From Dipteris shenzhenensis (taxonomy: Eukaryota; Polypodiophyta; Polypodiopsida; Gleicheniales), in assembly GCA_047967505.1 (NCBI GenBank), contig CM106541.1: a DNA stretch of 64,000 nucleotides. One strand, given 5' to 3'. This document shows, piece by piece, positions 1-10,625 of this stretch. The notes beneath the pieces are model-generated. The model worked only from the letters and a program-made list of their open reading frames with translations, had not been told where the DNA came from and ran no database searches. The position numbers and the translations under genes are program-made. Each line of letters starts with the position of its first letter. Positions within the stretch are counted from its first letter, which is position 1.

Positions 1-785
1 ACATGCAGGAGGTTGAGACAGAGGAGCATTTCATCTTCAGGTGTCCTGTTTACTATGAGATCCAAGGGCATTTCCACTGTCTCTTTAGGGACAGCTATGG
101 GATTTTGGCCCGTTTCCTCTCCTACCCAGACCAGCGGTGTTTGGCAGGTTTCATTCATGAGGCACTTAGACACCACGAGAGGATACTCCGAGCACGGAGA
201 CAGTAGCAGACTTCTTCCTCAGTTGATCCCTCTCAGAGCTCTATCACGGAGTTCTTTTAGCTAGATCACATGGACCCCCACGAGACGAGGCCTGGACATG
301 ACCGTGACCCAGAGCCTGTGACCCAACAACTCAGACAGAGGGTCAACACACAAATCACACTTGGGGACATCCCCTCCTTGTTTAGAGTCGGAGCCCAACC
401 GACGAGGGTCATAGTAGCCCTAGTCAAATGCAGAGCTACGACCAGGAGACGTGCCATGACCGCACCTCTGAGTGGTCAACAGCACTCTATTAACGACTTC
501 ATGCCTCCACTGCCTCATCCATCCTGATATCTTGCTGCTGCTACTAATGATGATGATGATGATGTTGATGATGATGCTGAGATTGATATATAGTCGACCA
601 TCGACATGACTATGTTGTACTTAGGACTTAGTACTACCATTCTGCATTTTTGCATTTTGCGTTGGTATGGATGCTCGTTCAGTAGCTCCACAACCACAGC
701 TTCTTGTATCACGATTTTCACAGTCTCATAGATCCATCCGTCTTCCGAAGACTTTAATAAACTTTCTTTCTTTCTTTCTTTCTTT
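1..785 (+). mobile_element. LINE (non-LTR retrotransposon) 3' end, 5' truncated by the window edge
   Basis: Positions 3-206 encode the last ~67 residues of a LINE ORF2. The VETEEHF...CPVYYEI stretch is the Cys/His-rich tail after reverse transcriptase; the same motif recurs at 44.3 kb and 47.5 kb. Positions 270-527 hold an open stretch (VGAQPTRVIVALVKCRATTR) that is clearly related to a minus-strand stretch near 46.5-46.7 kb, so it belongs to the element's 3' region. The 3' end is a 13-nt hairpin at 740-752, then TTTAATAAAC, then a (TTTC)n run ending about 785. The element appears to have inserted into gypsy-1, whose sequence follows directly. Whether 270-527 is translated is unknown. Family assignment (LINE) is secure; the clade is not. 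Confidence 0.75.
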
Positions 786-2175
786 TGGAAACAAGTCAAA
801 GAATGCCACTTTGACTCAGGTCAAAGGTAACACTACCTCTTCCATGCATACCATAGTCTTTGATCAAATTTTTTGCAAGAAAGATTGTAACTTTGACATG
901 AAAGAGTTCAAACCCAATGACCTTATTTGCATATATGGGTCGGTCATGGGTAGAACCATTCACACCTCGATTGACTCTAGAAGTTCTAAAAATTCATGAA
1001 CCTAAACTTGTGTGAATGTTGACGCACGAGCGTGACCATGTCTACAAGGTGGATGTGGTAGTGGGGAAGTAGATTTGGGATAGATGTATGCCCATCACCA
1101 TACAAAATCACTCAAAGATTTAGATTTCATGTCAACGAATCTAGATAGAGTGGATATAATTTTGGCGAAGAATGGATGCATAAGTTGAATGTTCAAATGG
1201 ATTGGCCGAGCCATAAGTTTTTGTCAAACGGGGTGTACCCTTAGAATTATAGGGTGATTTTACTATCCCAACCTGCACCCTTGTAAACTCATTAGAAGTT
1301 GTCAGTGTGTAGTGTATCAATGAGTATTGTGTGAATCTTCTAAGTTAGATGCATGGGAAACATGAGCACTTACAGAAATGAATTTGCTGATATATTTCCA
1401 TTTGAGTTGCCACATGCTTTACCCCTGTTACGTTGTATCCTACAGGACCACATAACTAAGAAGCCTCCAATTTGAGTCTATGTTGAAAAATAGAGATTCC
1501 TTGTTCTCCCTCACACCAAAGACCACGATTGGAAATATGGAACACTTGGATATCCAAGGGGTAGACCCTAACACCACCAAATTAAACACTAGAGACTTGG
1601 GTGTGAAAAAATGTATCCTATCAAGTTGCCTTACATATTACCCAGTCATCATTGCAGTATACATTAGATAGAGTTAGTTTTAGGAGCTTAGCCTGTAAGC
1701 ATTGCGCCTTACAGGACGAGTCAATCGGAATTACCGACGCATGGGACAGATTAGGAAAAGGAAACCTCCTTAGGGTGTGCCAACGCTATTAAAGCACAAG
1801 AAGAACATAAGTCGAATGATGTGTGTGAATTATAAAAAGTGGAACAAGGTTACAATCAAGAACCGATACCCCCTTCCTAGAGCGGATAACTTTATTGCTG
1901 CAAGCAGCTGCCTATTTTACAAAGATTGATCTTCGTACAAGTTATCACCACATACGCATAGGTAAAGAAGACGTCTAATAGATGGGATCCCATTATGAGT
2001 TCTCATATTCTCTTTAGGACTCACGATTGCTCCTACGACTTTCTAGTAGATGATGCATGATATCTTTTGTGAATATCTAGATTAATTTGTCTTGGGAAAT
2101 ATCATGGTATATAGCCATTCTCTCGACGAGCATGTTTAGCATCTCTGCATTGTGTGCGCGAAAAGTTGTATGCAA
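786..2175 (+). mobile_element. gypsy-1 (Ty3/gypsy), first fragment: protease to reverse transcriptase, degenerate
   Basis: Decayed pol of a chromovirus-like Ty3/gypsy element. A protease-like IDSRSSKNF lies near 980, with GEEWMHKLNVQMDW near 1165-1205. The linker before RT is recognisable near 1380 (EFADIFPFELPHALP). RT follows at about 1820-2170, with NKVTIKNRYPLPRADN, YFTKIDLRTSYHHIRIG, MMHDIF and YSHSLDEHV in shifting frames. Many stops and frameshifts make it non-functional. The RT is cut at 2175 by copia-A1 and resumes at 8585, where the expected EFFRKELLYLRHKIS follows. The 5' LTR and gag are not in the window. Confidence 0.8.
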
Positions 2176-2810
2176 TGTTAGAATTATAGAAATAATTCAG
2201 TAGTGACCAATGTAATTTAATAAGCTAGTTAGGGGCACTTTTCCCTCTTTAAGAGGTTTTTCCCCCCTAACCGCAGTTAGTTCACTAACTATGGTTAGTG
2301 ACTACTAAGGTTTTGTCACTAGGACAAAACCTTATCTCTCTCTCTTTCAGTTGTACTCTCACACTCTTCTATTGCAACTAAGCTTTCAAGCTTTCAGCTC
2401 TCAGCTCACTCTCTTACTCACACCAGCTGCAAATAGAAACAAGGGGATGGAAAAAGATGCCAAGGGGATCAAGGTATGGTTGAAACAGAAGAACACATGG
2501 TAATGATATGCCCTCACTATGCACACATTAGGGAAGAGTTCAATCACCTCCTTGAGGGACATAACAAACTGGCTGATTTGCTGCATAAAGGGTCACCTTC
2601 AGCTTTAGGAACATTTGTGTATAAGCTCTTCAAGCATAGGAATCCACCTGAATCCTAGAAGGTGGTTTCTCTTTCCACCCTCCCATCTTCGGGAGGAGCT
2701 TTCATGTACTTGTGATATTGTATTGCCCAGGTCCCATAGGCCGGTTTTGGTCTTCAGAGGACGATAATATATTCTTCTTCTTCTTCTTCTTCTCTCCCCC
2801 AAATCTCACA
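2176..2810 (+). repeat. copia-A1 5' LTR, split by a LINE insertion
   Basis: Matches the 265-bp 3' LTR (8320-8584) along 2176-2419 and about 2791-2810. Between them is a 370-bp truncated LINE copy. The LTR ends AAATCTCACA at 2810, directly before the primer binding site. Confidence 0.9.
2420..2790 (+). mobile_element. 5'-truncated LINE copy inside the copia-A1 5' LTR
   Basis: Near-identical to the reverse complement of the 3' part of the minus-strand LINE at 44.1-46.3 kb. It includes the MVETEEHMVMICPHYAHIRE coding tail (2476-2658), the stop, and the terminal hairpin (2750-2762) followed by GATAATATATTC and (TTC)n. It lacks everything upstream, which is typical of incomplete target-primed reverse transcription. 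It shares a short internal deletion relative to the long copy, just before the coding tail. It landed in the CT-rich end of the LTR, so the exact target duplication is hidden in simple sequence. Confidence 0.88.
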
Positions 2811-2824
2811 TTTGGTATCAGAGC
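2811..2824 (+). other. copia-A1 primer binding site (initiator Met-tRNA)
   Basis: TTTGGTATCAGAGC directly abuts the LTR end. TGGTATCAGAGC is the standard plant Ty1/copia minus-strand primer site. Confidence 0.9.
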
Positions 2825-2921
2825 AAGTTCAAGAGCTCCGTGCTCCTTGCTCCCTTCACCTTCTGCTGCATATTCGCCTCCATCACCAGCCCACAAGCTT
2901 TTGCTTCATCTCCATCGTCGT

Positions 2922-3325
2922 TCCGTACAGATCGTCCGTACAATTTGTACGGACTGTTTACGTACAGTCTCGTACTGCACTTGCGCCACTCGTCCGTACC
3001 TGCTCGTACTCTGTCGTGACTCGTACCTACCGTACCTGCACATTCCGTACAGCACGACTGCAGCATCGTCGTCCGTATGTTCGCCGTACCTTTTGTGTCA
3101 ACGCCGTACAGCTCGTACCTGCAATCGTACCGTACGCACCTGCGCATACCATACAGCAAGACCGGTGCCGTACAGCTCCTACCTACAATCTCGTCCTTGT
3201 ACCTGCTTCCGTACAGGACATTCGGTACAACTGGTCCATACATCGTTGAGCGTCCGTACACCATCGATCGTATAGTTGTACGGTTCTTACTCCAAGTGTG
3301 TACCTAGCCGTACAGGTTGTACCTG
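2922..3325 (+). repeat. GTAC-core array in the copia-A1 leader
   Basis: I count about 24 GTAC tetramers in ~400 bp, mostly as CCGTACAG, TCGTACCT or TTGTACGG, where roughly 1.6 would be expected by chance. At 2934-2954 two TCCGTACAA half-sites face each other around a single T, forming a perfect 21-nt palindrome. This lies in the untranslated leader between the primer site and gag. GTAC is the core bound by plant SBP-box (SPL) proteins, and TNCGTACAA is their consensus; a regulatory role here is inference. The other copia-A copy and a stretch near 58.65 kb carry the same motif class. Confidence 0.8.
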
Positions 3326-3389
3326 CGCACAAGCTCTTCCTTGTAGGTGATCTTTGGCAGGCACATTTTGCAAACAGCCATTGTTTGGC

Positions 3390-3790
3390 TTAGTTTTTGG
3401 GAGTACATTTGGGGCATCTTGTTTGTTGCAGACATTGCAATCAAGTTGCAGAATCTGCTTCAGAAATTTGGGCCTTTTTTTGTTATGCTTGCATGCAAAC
3501 AAATTTGGGACTTGGCAGATAATTTCAAGCTTGAAATTTGGGGCTTTCAATTTTGTAGTACAATTTCTTGAAGAAATTTGGGGATTTTGTGATTACACTG
3601 CAATTTCGCAACTGCAATTTCGCAGTGAAATTTGGGGCTTTTGCAGACAGAGCGCGATTCTTGCAACATTTGGGGCTTTTGATCAATTTGCCCCTTTCTG
3701 GTTGCAATTTTGGGCCTATTTTGGGGCTTTTGTGTTGGGAGAGCAATTTTGGATATTTCAGTTCATACTGCCTTTCTTGAAGTGTTTTGC
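3390..3790 (+). repeat. degenerate AAATTTGGGGCTTTTG repeat in the copia-A1 leader
   Basis: About eight variants of (A)AATTTGGGG(C/A)TTTT spaced 30-60 bp apart, interspersed with GCAA-rich sequence. The reverse complement of the same motif is in the copia-A2 leader around 10925-10970. Several open frames cross this stretch but none looks like a protein, so I treat it as leader repeat. Confidence 0.7.
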
Positions 3791-3967
3791 AACACTTTTG
3801 GCAGATTCTAGAGAGTTTTTTGATGCTTGGATAGATTTCTGACAGTGCAAGTGCAGAAATCTGAGTTGCATTTACAGCTAGTGCTTGGCTGTGTTTTTTG
3901 GGAGTTGTGCATTTCATTCCCAGTAAGGGAATTCAGTCTTGTATCTGCTAAAATCTCTTTCTCAGAT

Positions 3968-4613
3968 ATGGCCCAGCAAAATCAGAATGATTTTCAGTTC
4001 GGTGGTCTTTCACAACTACTCCCTCTGAAGTTTTATGGTACGCAATATTCTGATTTCTCGCAATTTATGTGATTATGTGAATGGGGGTGAGATCAGACCA
4101 GCAGGTATGGCACCTAATACCCCTCCTCAGCAAGGAGGTGAAAGAGGTCGTGCATAGGGTGCAGCTGCAAAACAAGTTGGTGGTGCAGCTATAGCCACTA
4201 CTCAAGAGCAGAAGAGATGGGATTCACGGGATGCCTTAGCTTTGTCATGCATCTCTCTTTCAGTGAAAAGATTTATCATTCCGCATATCCGGTCGTGTAA
4301 GACCTCAAAGGCAGCGTGGGATATCTTAGAAAGCATGTATGCAGCCCGGAATGATGCAAGGGTATCTTTCTTGAAAAGAGAGTTAAGTAATACACATATG
4401 GAAGAGGGTGACTCCATGTCAATCCACCTCACAAAGCTACAAGATCTCAGAGAGCAATTATTGAACATAGATGAGATTATTCCTGATTTAGAGATGATTA
4501 CCACCACTCTGAATTCTCTTCCTGAGTCTTATCTCAGCTTTCATACCTCGCTGAACTTATCATGGAAGGGGTGCAAATCCTCTCACTTTTCATGAGTTGA
4601 TAGGACTTCTGCT
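3968..4613 (+). pseudogene. copia-A1 gag, broken
   Basis: The probable start ATG is at 3968 (MAQQNQNDFQFGGL), mirrored by MAQNNPNEVFGVL in copia-A2. The frame stops at about 4070. The UBN2-type gag domain then resumes at 4242-4595 in another frame: SKAAWDILESMYAARNDARV, then LNSLPESYLSFHTSL. The WDxLxxxY pattern and the LxxLPxxY pattern are hallmarks of plant copia gag. At least two frameshifts or stops separate the start from the zinc-knuckle region, so no full Gag can be made. Confidence 0.85.
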
Positions 4614-4638
4614 TTAGGAAGAACAGACCAGGAAAAAC

Positions 4639-6303
4639 TTGGCTTCACGTGTAGGTGAACAAGCTATGCTCTCAAAGTTCAAGTCAAAAACAAAGGGACA
4701 GGCAAAGACATCAATAAATCAGCCTTCCAGTGGGTCAGGACAGCCTTCACAAAAGGCTAAAAATGATGCAAGTAAGCCTAAGAAGAAGGGTTTTTGTCAT
4801 TACTGCAAAAAGCCAGGTCATCACATTGCAGAATGCAGGAAAAGGCTTGCAAAAGAGAAGAAAAACAGCTCCAGTATGGCTGTTTCAGATTCAGCTCCTC
4901 ATGCATCTGACAGTGGGGATGCTGCAGCCAACTTTGTTGGACAGGATTATGCCTTTTTATCTTGCATTTCAGATTCTAGGCTGGCTGCTCCAGATGCTCG
5001 CGATAGTACAGCCACTTGTAATGATGATGCATATGCCTTTTTGACTTGCAGTTATGACTCTTCTACGGATGCATCTGCTTTCAGTGTCAATGAAACACTG
5101 AATACTTGGTATTTTGACAGCGGTGCATCCAAGCATATCACTTCTAGGAAGTATCTCTTTACTTCCTTGCATCCACCTCCCATTGGTAAGAAAGTCACTT
5201 GTGCCAATAACTCGTCATATTCAGTACGTGGCACAAGAGAAGTTGAGCTTACTACCATTGATGGCTCAATTTTCAGACTTTCAGATGTCTTATATGTGCC
5301 TGGTATCACCAAGAATCTTCTTTCAGTGTCCACTCTTAACAGGGCTGGATTTCAGGTCATCTTTCACGATGACAAATGTGCTGTCCGAGATAGGGAAAAT
5401 GATTATGCCTTGAGATTATCTGGTACTCTGCTGCATGGGCTTTTTCATATTGATCTTTTTGAGAAAAGAGCAGCCCATGCTCTTGCAGTTTCTACTCCTA
5501 CTGCTGCCATGCAGAATGCAGAATTATGGCATGCCCGATATGGCCACATGCATTACAACAGCTTGATGACGCTTCAGAAGCACTCTATGGTTGATGCATT
5601 GCCACCTCTTGAGATACCTCCTCCACATGCCTGTGAAGGGTGCATTTTAGGCAAGATGCATAGATTCCCCTTCAAAAAGGATGGTTCAGTTAAAGTTGTC
5701 CGAAAATTACAGCTTATACACAGTGATGTCTGTGGTCCCATGAGGATTCCATCATTGGGTGGTCATCTCTACTTTGTTACTTTTATTGATGATTACTCCA
5801 ATTTCACTTGGGTCTTTGGGCTGAAGCGCAAATCAGAAGTATTCATGGTGTTTAAACACTTTTCAGCCATGGTTGAAAATGAAACTGGACTCAAGATACA
5901 GACATTGTGCACAGATAGAGGTGGGGAATACTTGTCTGCAAATTTTGATGCTTTTCTGAAAGGCAAGGGTATTGTGCATCCGCTCACAGTGAGGCTGACC
6001 CCTCAGCAAAATGGCAAAGCTAAGAGGAAAAATAGAACTCTTATGGAGATGGACAGATGTATGCTGAAAAGCAAACACATGTCTCACAAATTCTGGCTTG
6101 AAGGTCTGATGTGCGCCAACTACATCTTAAATCGGGCTCCCACTAAGGCTTTGAAAACAAAAACTCCCTATGAGGTCTGGAATGGGAGAAAGCCTTCAGT
6201 GGATCGTTTCCGAGTCTTTGGATGCCTTGCATATGCTCATGTGCCACTTGAATTTCGGCATAAGTTGTCAGATAAGGCAATTAAGTGCATATTTGTTGGG
6301 TAA
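4639..6303 (+). pseudogene. copia-A1 pol, first half: zinc knuckle, protease, integrase
   Basis: A 554-codon open frame. Residues ~52-66 are a CCHC zinc knuckle (CHYCKKPGHHIAEC). The aspartic protease DSGASKHIT is at ~157-165. The GAG-pre-integrase HHCC zinc-binding region runs through ~295-345 (HARYGHMH ... CEGCILGKMHRF). The integrase core shows the first Asp (HSDVCGP) and the second (CTDRGGEYLS). The third catalytic residue, the Glu of the usual QQNGxAERKNRT block, is Lys here (QQNGKAKRKNRT), which should abolish strand transfer. The frame ends at a TAA (6301-6303) where related elements have an aromatic codon (FVG-stop-SAESKGYR), so it is a premature stop. Confidence 0.9.
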
Positions 6304-8284
6304 AGTGCAGAAAGCAAGGGGTACCGTCTCTACAATCCTGCTACACGCAAGATCATTGTCAGTAGAGATGTGATATTTGCAGAAAATTCAGCTCACACTC
6401 GGGCTGAATTTCATATGCCTTCTTCTTCAGAGGATGTTTTTGAGGGGTTACTACCCATTGCTTTGGGTTCCCCTGCTGATATTTCTGATACAAATCAGAA
6501 TTTACAGCCACCTCCCGATGCTCCAGTTCAGCCACAAGATGTCTTGCCACCTCCATAGGCAGTGGAACAGGTGGTTCAGCAAGAAATTGCAAACATACAT
6601 GCAGCAAAAACAGTCCCAAACTGGCTGTTACAGAGTCTTAGGGAGAGTAAGATCGATGCTCCATTACCTGGCAGGACTCGCAGTGCAGCAAGGCACATGG
6701 AAGGTGCTAATTCAGTGGAATCAGCATATGCAGGTACTCTTCTCGATGAGGAGGAGCCTGCAACATTCGAAGAAGCGAAGGACAATGTGCATTGGATGAA
6801 TGCCATGCACGATGAGTTGTAGTCCATTAAGAAAAATCAGACTTGGGATGTTGTAGACTTGCCACCAGGTAAACATGCCATTGGCACACGATGGGTTTTC
6901 AAGGTGAAACGGAAGCCAGATGGCTCCATTGACAGATACAAGGCAAGGCTGGTTGCTAAAGGCTATGCTCAGAAAAAGGGCATAGATTATGAGGAGACTT
7001 TTGCTCCTACATCCCGGATGACCACCATCCAATCTGTTATTGCAATGGCTGCACATTTTGAGTGGAATGTTCATCAGTTGGACATAAAAACAGCCTTCTT
7101 AAATGGAGACTTGCTGGAAGAGGTTTATGTCAAACAACCTCCAGGCTTTGAAATTACAGCAAATGCACTTCAGGTATGCAAGCTAAACAAAGCTTTGTAT
7201 GGGCTGAAACAAGCCCCTCGTGCATGGTATGCCAAGATTCATGCCTTTTTGACCAGCAAGGGGCTGCACAATAGTCCTACTGAGAGCACCCTCTATATCA
7301 ATGGATGGGGGGGAAATTTTAGTCATCCTTCTTTATGTCGATGACTTACTGCTCACAGGGTCCAATGAAGATAATACTACAGATTTCAAAGCTGATTTGC
7401 AGACCAACTTTGACATGTCAGATTTGGGGCTGCTTCACTTTTATTTGGGGATCCAGTTCTCTCAAGAGAGACGTGGCACTGTTATGTCTCAGTCCAAGTA
7501 TGTGCAGAAACTCTTGGACAGATTTAACATGCATGATTGTAAGCCCATAGCCACTCCCATGGAGCCCGAGCTGAAACTCACAATGCATGATGTAGGAGAA
7601 TTAGTTGATGCCACACTTTACAGTCAGGCTGTTGGATGCCTCATATACCTCTGCAACACTAGACCTGATATTCAGTTTGCAGTATCTCAAGTGAGCATGT
7701 ATATGCACAGCCCAAAAACTATGCATTGGCAGGCAATTAAGCGCATCTTCCGTTATTTGTAGGGCACAAAGTCTTTTGGCTTGTTATTTCCCAGGGGGGG
7801 TGACTTGCAGATGCATGCCTACAGTGATTCAGATTGGGCTGGTGATTATGACACTAGGCAGTCCACTAGTGGCAATTGTTTCTTTTTGGGTAAATCTTGC
7901 ATTTCCTGGCTAAGCAAGAAACAATTCTATAGTGGCTACCTCATCATGTGAGCTGAGTACAGGGCAGCTTTCACAGCAACAGTTGAATGTGTCTGGCTGC
8001 GACGTCTATTTGCTGATCTTCATCTGTCATTGGAGGGTCCTTCTCCAATTCTCACTGATAGTCAGAGTGCCATTGCAGTGGCAAAGAATCCAATGTTTCA
8101 TGCTCGCACGAAGCACATTGAGGTTTACTATCACTACGTCAGAGAGAAGTTGCATGCAGGAGAGATCAGTATGATCTTTGTGTCCACACATGACAACGTT
8201 GCATATATTTTCACCAAAGCACTACCACGTGAAAAGTTTGAGGCATTTCGCAGTGCCCTGAACTTATATCCGTTTGGTGATTGA
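6304..8284 (+). pseudogene. copia-A1 pol, second half: integrase tail, reverse transcriptase, RNase H
   Basis: Follows the preceding half in frame after its TAA. A further in-frame TAG falls near 6556. RT begins about 6840 with [18 protein letters not shown], then [12 protein letters not shown] and [15 protein letters not shown] frameshift in a G run near 7303-7312 moves the reading into the frame carrying YVDDLLLTG, the catalytic YVDD. RNase H (SDSDWAGDYDTRQSTSG) begins near 7825, after a stop at 7760, and a second stop falls near 7950. The distal part (HIEVYYHYVREKLHAGEI) ends at 8284. All lesions are simple; every domain is recognisable. Confidence 0.9.
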
Positions 8285-8303
8285 TCAGCCTTGTACATGA
8301 CAT

Positions 8304-8319
8304 TGGCACTGCAGGGGGG
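8304..8319 (+). other. copia-A1 polypurine tract
   Basis: GGCACTGCAGGGGGG sits immediately before the 3' LTR TG, where plus-strand synthesis would be primed. Confidence 0.75.
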
Positions 8320-8584
8320 TGTTAGAATTATAGATATAATTCAGCAGTGACCAATGTAATTTAATAAGCTAGTTAGGGGCACTTTTCCCTCTTTAAGAGG
8401 TTTTTTCCCCTAACCGCAGTTAGTTCACTAACTATGGTTAGTGACTACTAAGGTTTTGTCACTAAGACAAAACCTTATCTCTCTCTCTTTCAGTTGTACT
8501 CTCACACTCTTCTATTGCAACTAAGCTTTCAAGCTTTCAGCTCTCAGCTCACTCTCTTGCTCTCTCTCTCCCCCAAATCTCACA
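8320..8584 (+). repeat. copia-A1 3' LTR (265 bp)
   Basis: TGTTAGAATTATAG...CTCACA, matching the 5' LTR; the target duplication TGCAA follows directly. CT-rich toward the end. Confidence 0.92.
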
Positions 8585-9160
8585 TGCAAAGGAGCCTAAG
8601 AGTGAGTTCTTTCGTAAAGAACTCTTGTATCTTAGACATAAGATTTCATGAGAGAGCATGAGCATTGATCATAAGGTTTAAGATTGGCTTGTTAGACAGT
8701 ATGGCAACTTGGAGTGTTCCTAGGATTCACTATCTTCCTTAAGAAGTTAGTGAGGGATCATTCGAAGCAAACCCTTCTTTTGACAAACCTCCTTATAAGG
8801 ATGTGAACTTGGATCCAACAGCCCTATCTCTTGAAATTATAAGCTTGATGACTTCCCAGACTCTCAAGTCTAAGGTGAAAGAAGCACTTGTATTGGCTTT
8901 ACCGGATCCTAGCCGACCACTTGTGGTCAAGGATGATGCTAGTGATTTCAAGATAGGCGCAGCCTTATTCTAGGAGGACCACCTATAGCTTTTGTGGGTA
9001 AACAGATCGACCATATTCAAGTTGAGTGGCGAACTTGGGAAGCGGAATTATATGTGGTTACCCACACATTGAAAACTTGGAGACATTATCTTTATGGATC
9101 TAAGTTTCTTATTTAGACGGACCACAGGTCTATCAAACACGTATGTGATAGACCTGAGTT
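8585..9160 (+). mobile_element. gypsy-1, second fragment: RT end and RNase H
   Basis: Resumes the RT reading interrupted at 2175: AKEPKSEFFRKELLYLRHKIS. RNase H follows from about 8870: EALVLALPDPSRPLVVKDDA, then EAELYVVTHTLKTWRHYLYG and a DHRSIKHV-like motif at 9120. Several stops. Cut at about 9160 by the truncated end of copia-A2. Confidence 0.82.
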
Positions 9161-10625
9161 AAAGGGAAACCTGTGCATCTTCCCAAGTATGCACCCTTCA
9201 CGGGCATGAGAGGGAGGTGACTCCAAAGGAGGCAAAGCATCAACCATAGAATGTTTTTGAAGTGTCATCAAGCTGCCATAACTCCGCATTCGGCATAGTA
9301 GCAATGGGAGTAGAAACTGCAAGTGCATCATCTGGTCTTTTCTCAAGAACATCAAGCTGAAAAAGACCACAAAACAGCGTGCCAGATAGTCTCAAGGCAT
9401 TATCATCTTCACTATCTCGAACTGCACACTTGTCATCTTCAAAGAGAACCTGAAATTATTGAGAAAGGACACTGAAAGCAAATTCTTCTTGATTCCAAGT
9501 AATAAAGCACATCATGAATTCTGAAATTTATGCCATCTGTAGCTGTAAGTACAATCTCACCAATTCTACGAACTGAATAAGAAGAATCATTTGCACAAGA
9601 CACCCTTTTTCCAGCCGGTGATGGATGCAGAGAATCAAACAAACACTTCCCGGGAGTGATATGTTTGGTGGCACAACTATCAAAGTACCAATTATTCAAT
9701 GTCTCATTGACACTAAAAGCGCATGAATCCTTAGAAGGATCATAACTGCAAGTCAGAAAAGCATAAGAGTCATCCTCAAATGTGGCTGTAATATCTGAAG
9801 CAGCCACATAAAATCAAGAATGCAAGTCAAAAAGGCATAGTCTTCTTCCACTAAGTTGGTTGAAGCATCACCATCATGTGCATGAGGAGCTAAATCTATG
9901 ATAGCCATACTTGAATCCTTTTTCTTTTCCTTGGCAATTCTTTTCTTGCATTCTCCTATGTAGTGACCCGGCTTCTTGCAATAATGACAAACACCCTTTC
10001 TCTTGGGCTCCTCTGCTTGCATCATTCTTAGCCTTGTGAGAAGGCTGTCCAGAATCAGCTTTATGTTGATGTGTAGGCTGATTTGCATGCCGCTTATGCT
10101 GCCCCTTCCCTTTGGGCATGAATTTTGAGAGCATGGCATGCTCACTAGCCCGTGAAGCCATGTTCTTCCTGGTTTGTTCTTCCTACAACAAAAGCCCTAT
10201 CAGCTCATGAAAGGTGAGAAGGTTGCCAACCCCCCTCAAAGACAAGTTCAATGAGGTGTGAAAACCAAGATAAGACTCAGGAAGAGAATTCAAAGTGGTA
10301 GAGACCATCTCTAAATCTGGAATGATCTCATCAATATTCAACAATTGCTCTCACAAATCCTAAAGTTTAGTGAGGTGCTCAAACATAGAGTCACCTTCAT
10401 CCATATGAGTATGAGTCAACTCTCTCCTCAGGAAAGAGAACCTAACATCATTGCGGGCTGAAAACATACTCTCCATTGACATAATCCCATAAATGTTTGC
10501 CAACTAAAATAGTGTACCATAAAACTCCATAAGGAGTAGTTGGTACCATCCAACTTATCCTCCTGTGTGAGGACGCCAAACACTTCATTGGGATTGTTCT
10601 GGGCCATAGCTGCCAAAGAAAACAA
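9161..10625 (-). pseudogene. copia-A2 gag to integrase zinc-binding region, broken
   Basis: Starts near 10607 (MAQNNPNEVFGVLTQEDKLD), directly comparable to the copia-A1 gag start. The UBN2 region at 10160-10430 has frameshifts. The zinc knuckle CHYCKKPGHYIGEC is near 9940-9990. The protease motif reads YFDSCATKHITPG (about 9650-9690): the catalytic DSG is now DSC. The GAG-pre-integrase part is SLMTLQKHSMVDALPPLE ... CILGKMHRFPF near 9165-9280. The frames are shifted against one another and no complete protein is possible. Confidence 0.87.

Larger units (their letters stand above)
2176..8584 (+). mobile_element. copia-A1: near-complete Ty1/copia element with two LTRs
   Basis: The element starts TGTTAGAATT and ends in CACA. 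It is flanked by a perfect 5-bp target-site duplication TGCAA (2171-2175 and 8585-8589), and it sits inside the RT gene of gypsy-1. The order is 5' LTR, Met-tRNA primer site, 1.1-kb leader, gag, zinc knuckle, protease, integrase, RT, RNase H, polypurine tract, 3' LTR. That order (integrase before RT) defines Ty1/copia. Stops, a frameshift and a lost integrase Glu make it non-autonomous now. The LTRs are very similar apart from a LINE insertion in the 5' LTR, so the insertion is fairly recent relative to gypsy-1. Confidence 0.93.

Noticed and set aside
2818-3275. Overlapping 145-187-codon open frames on both strands in the GTAC region
   Set aside because: The GTAC-rich palindromic repeat lacks stops in several frames at once. 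Translations are repetitive (SVRTVRT, SYRT) and match no family.
2922-3325. GTAC array as a CRISPR or satellite array
   Set aside because: Units are not of constant length or spacing, and this is a plant retroelement leader.
3347-3842. 162-codon and neighbouring frames in the AAATTTGGGG region
   Set aside because: Phe/Leu/Gly-rich repeats of the leader; the opposite strand is equally open, and the gag start lies downstream.
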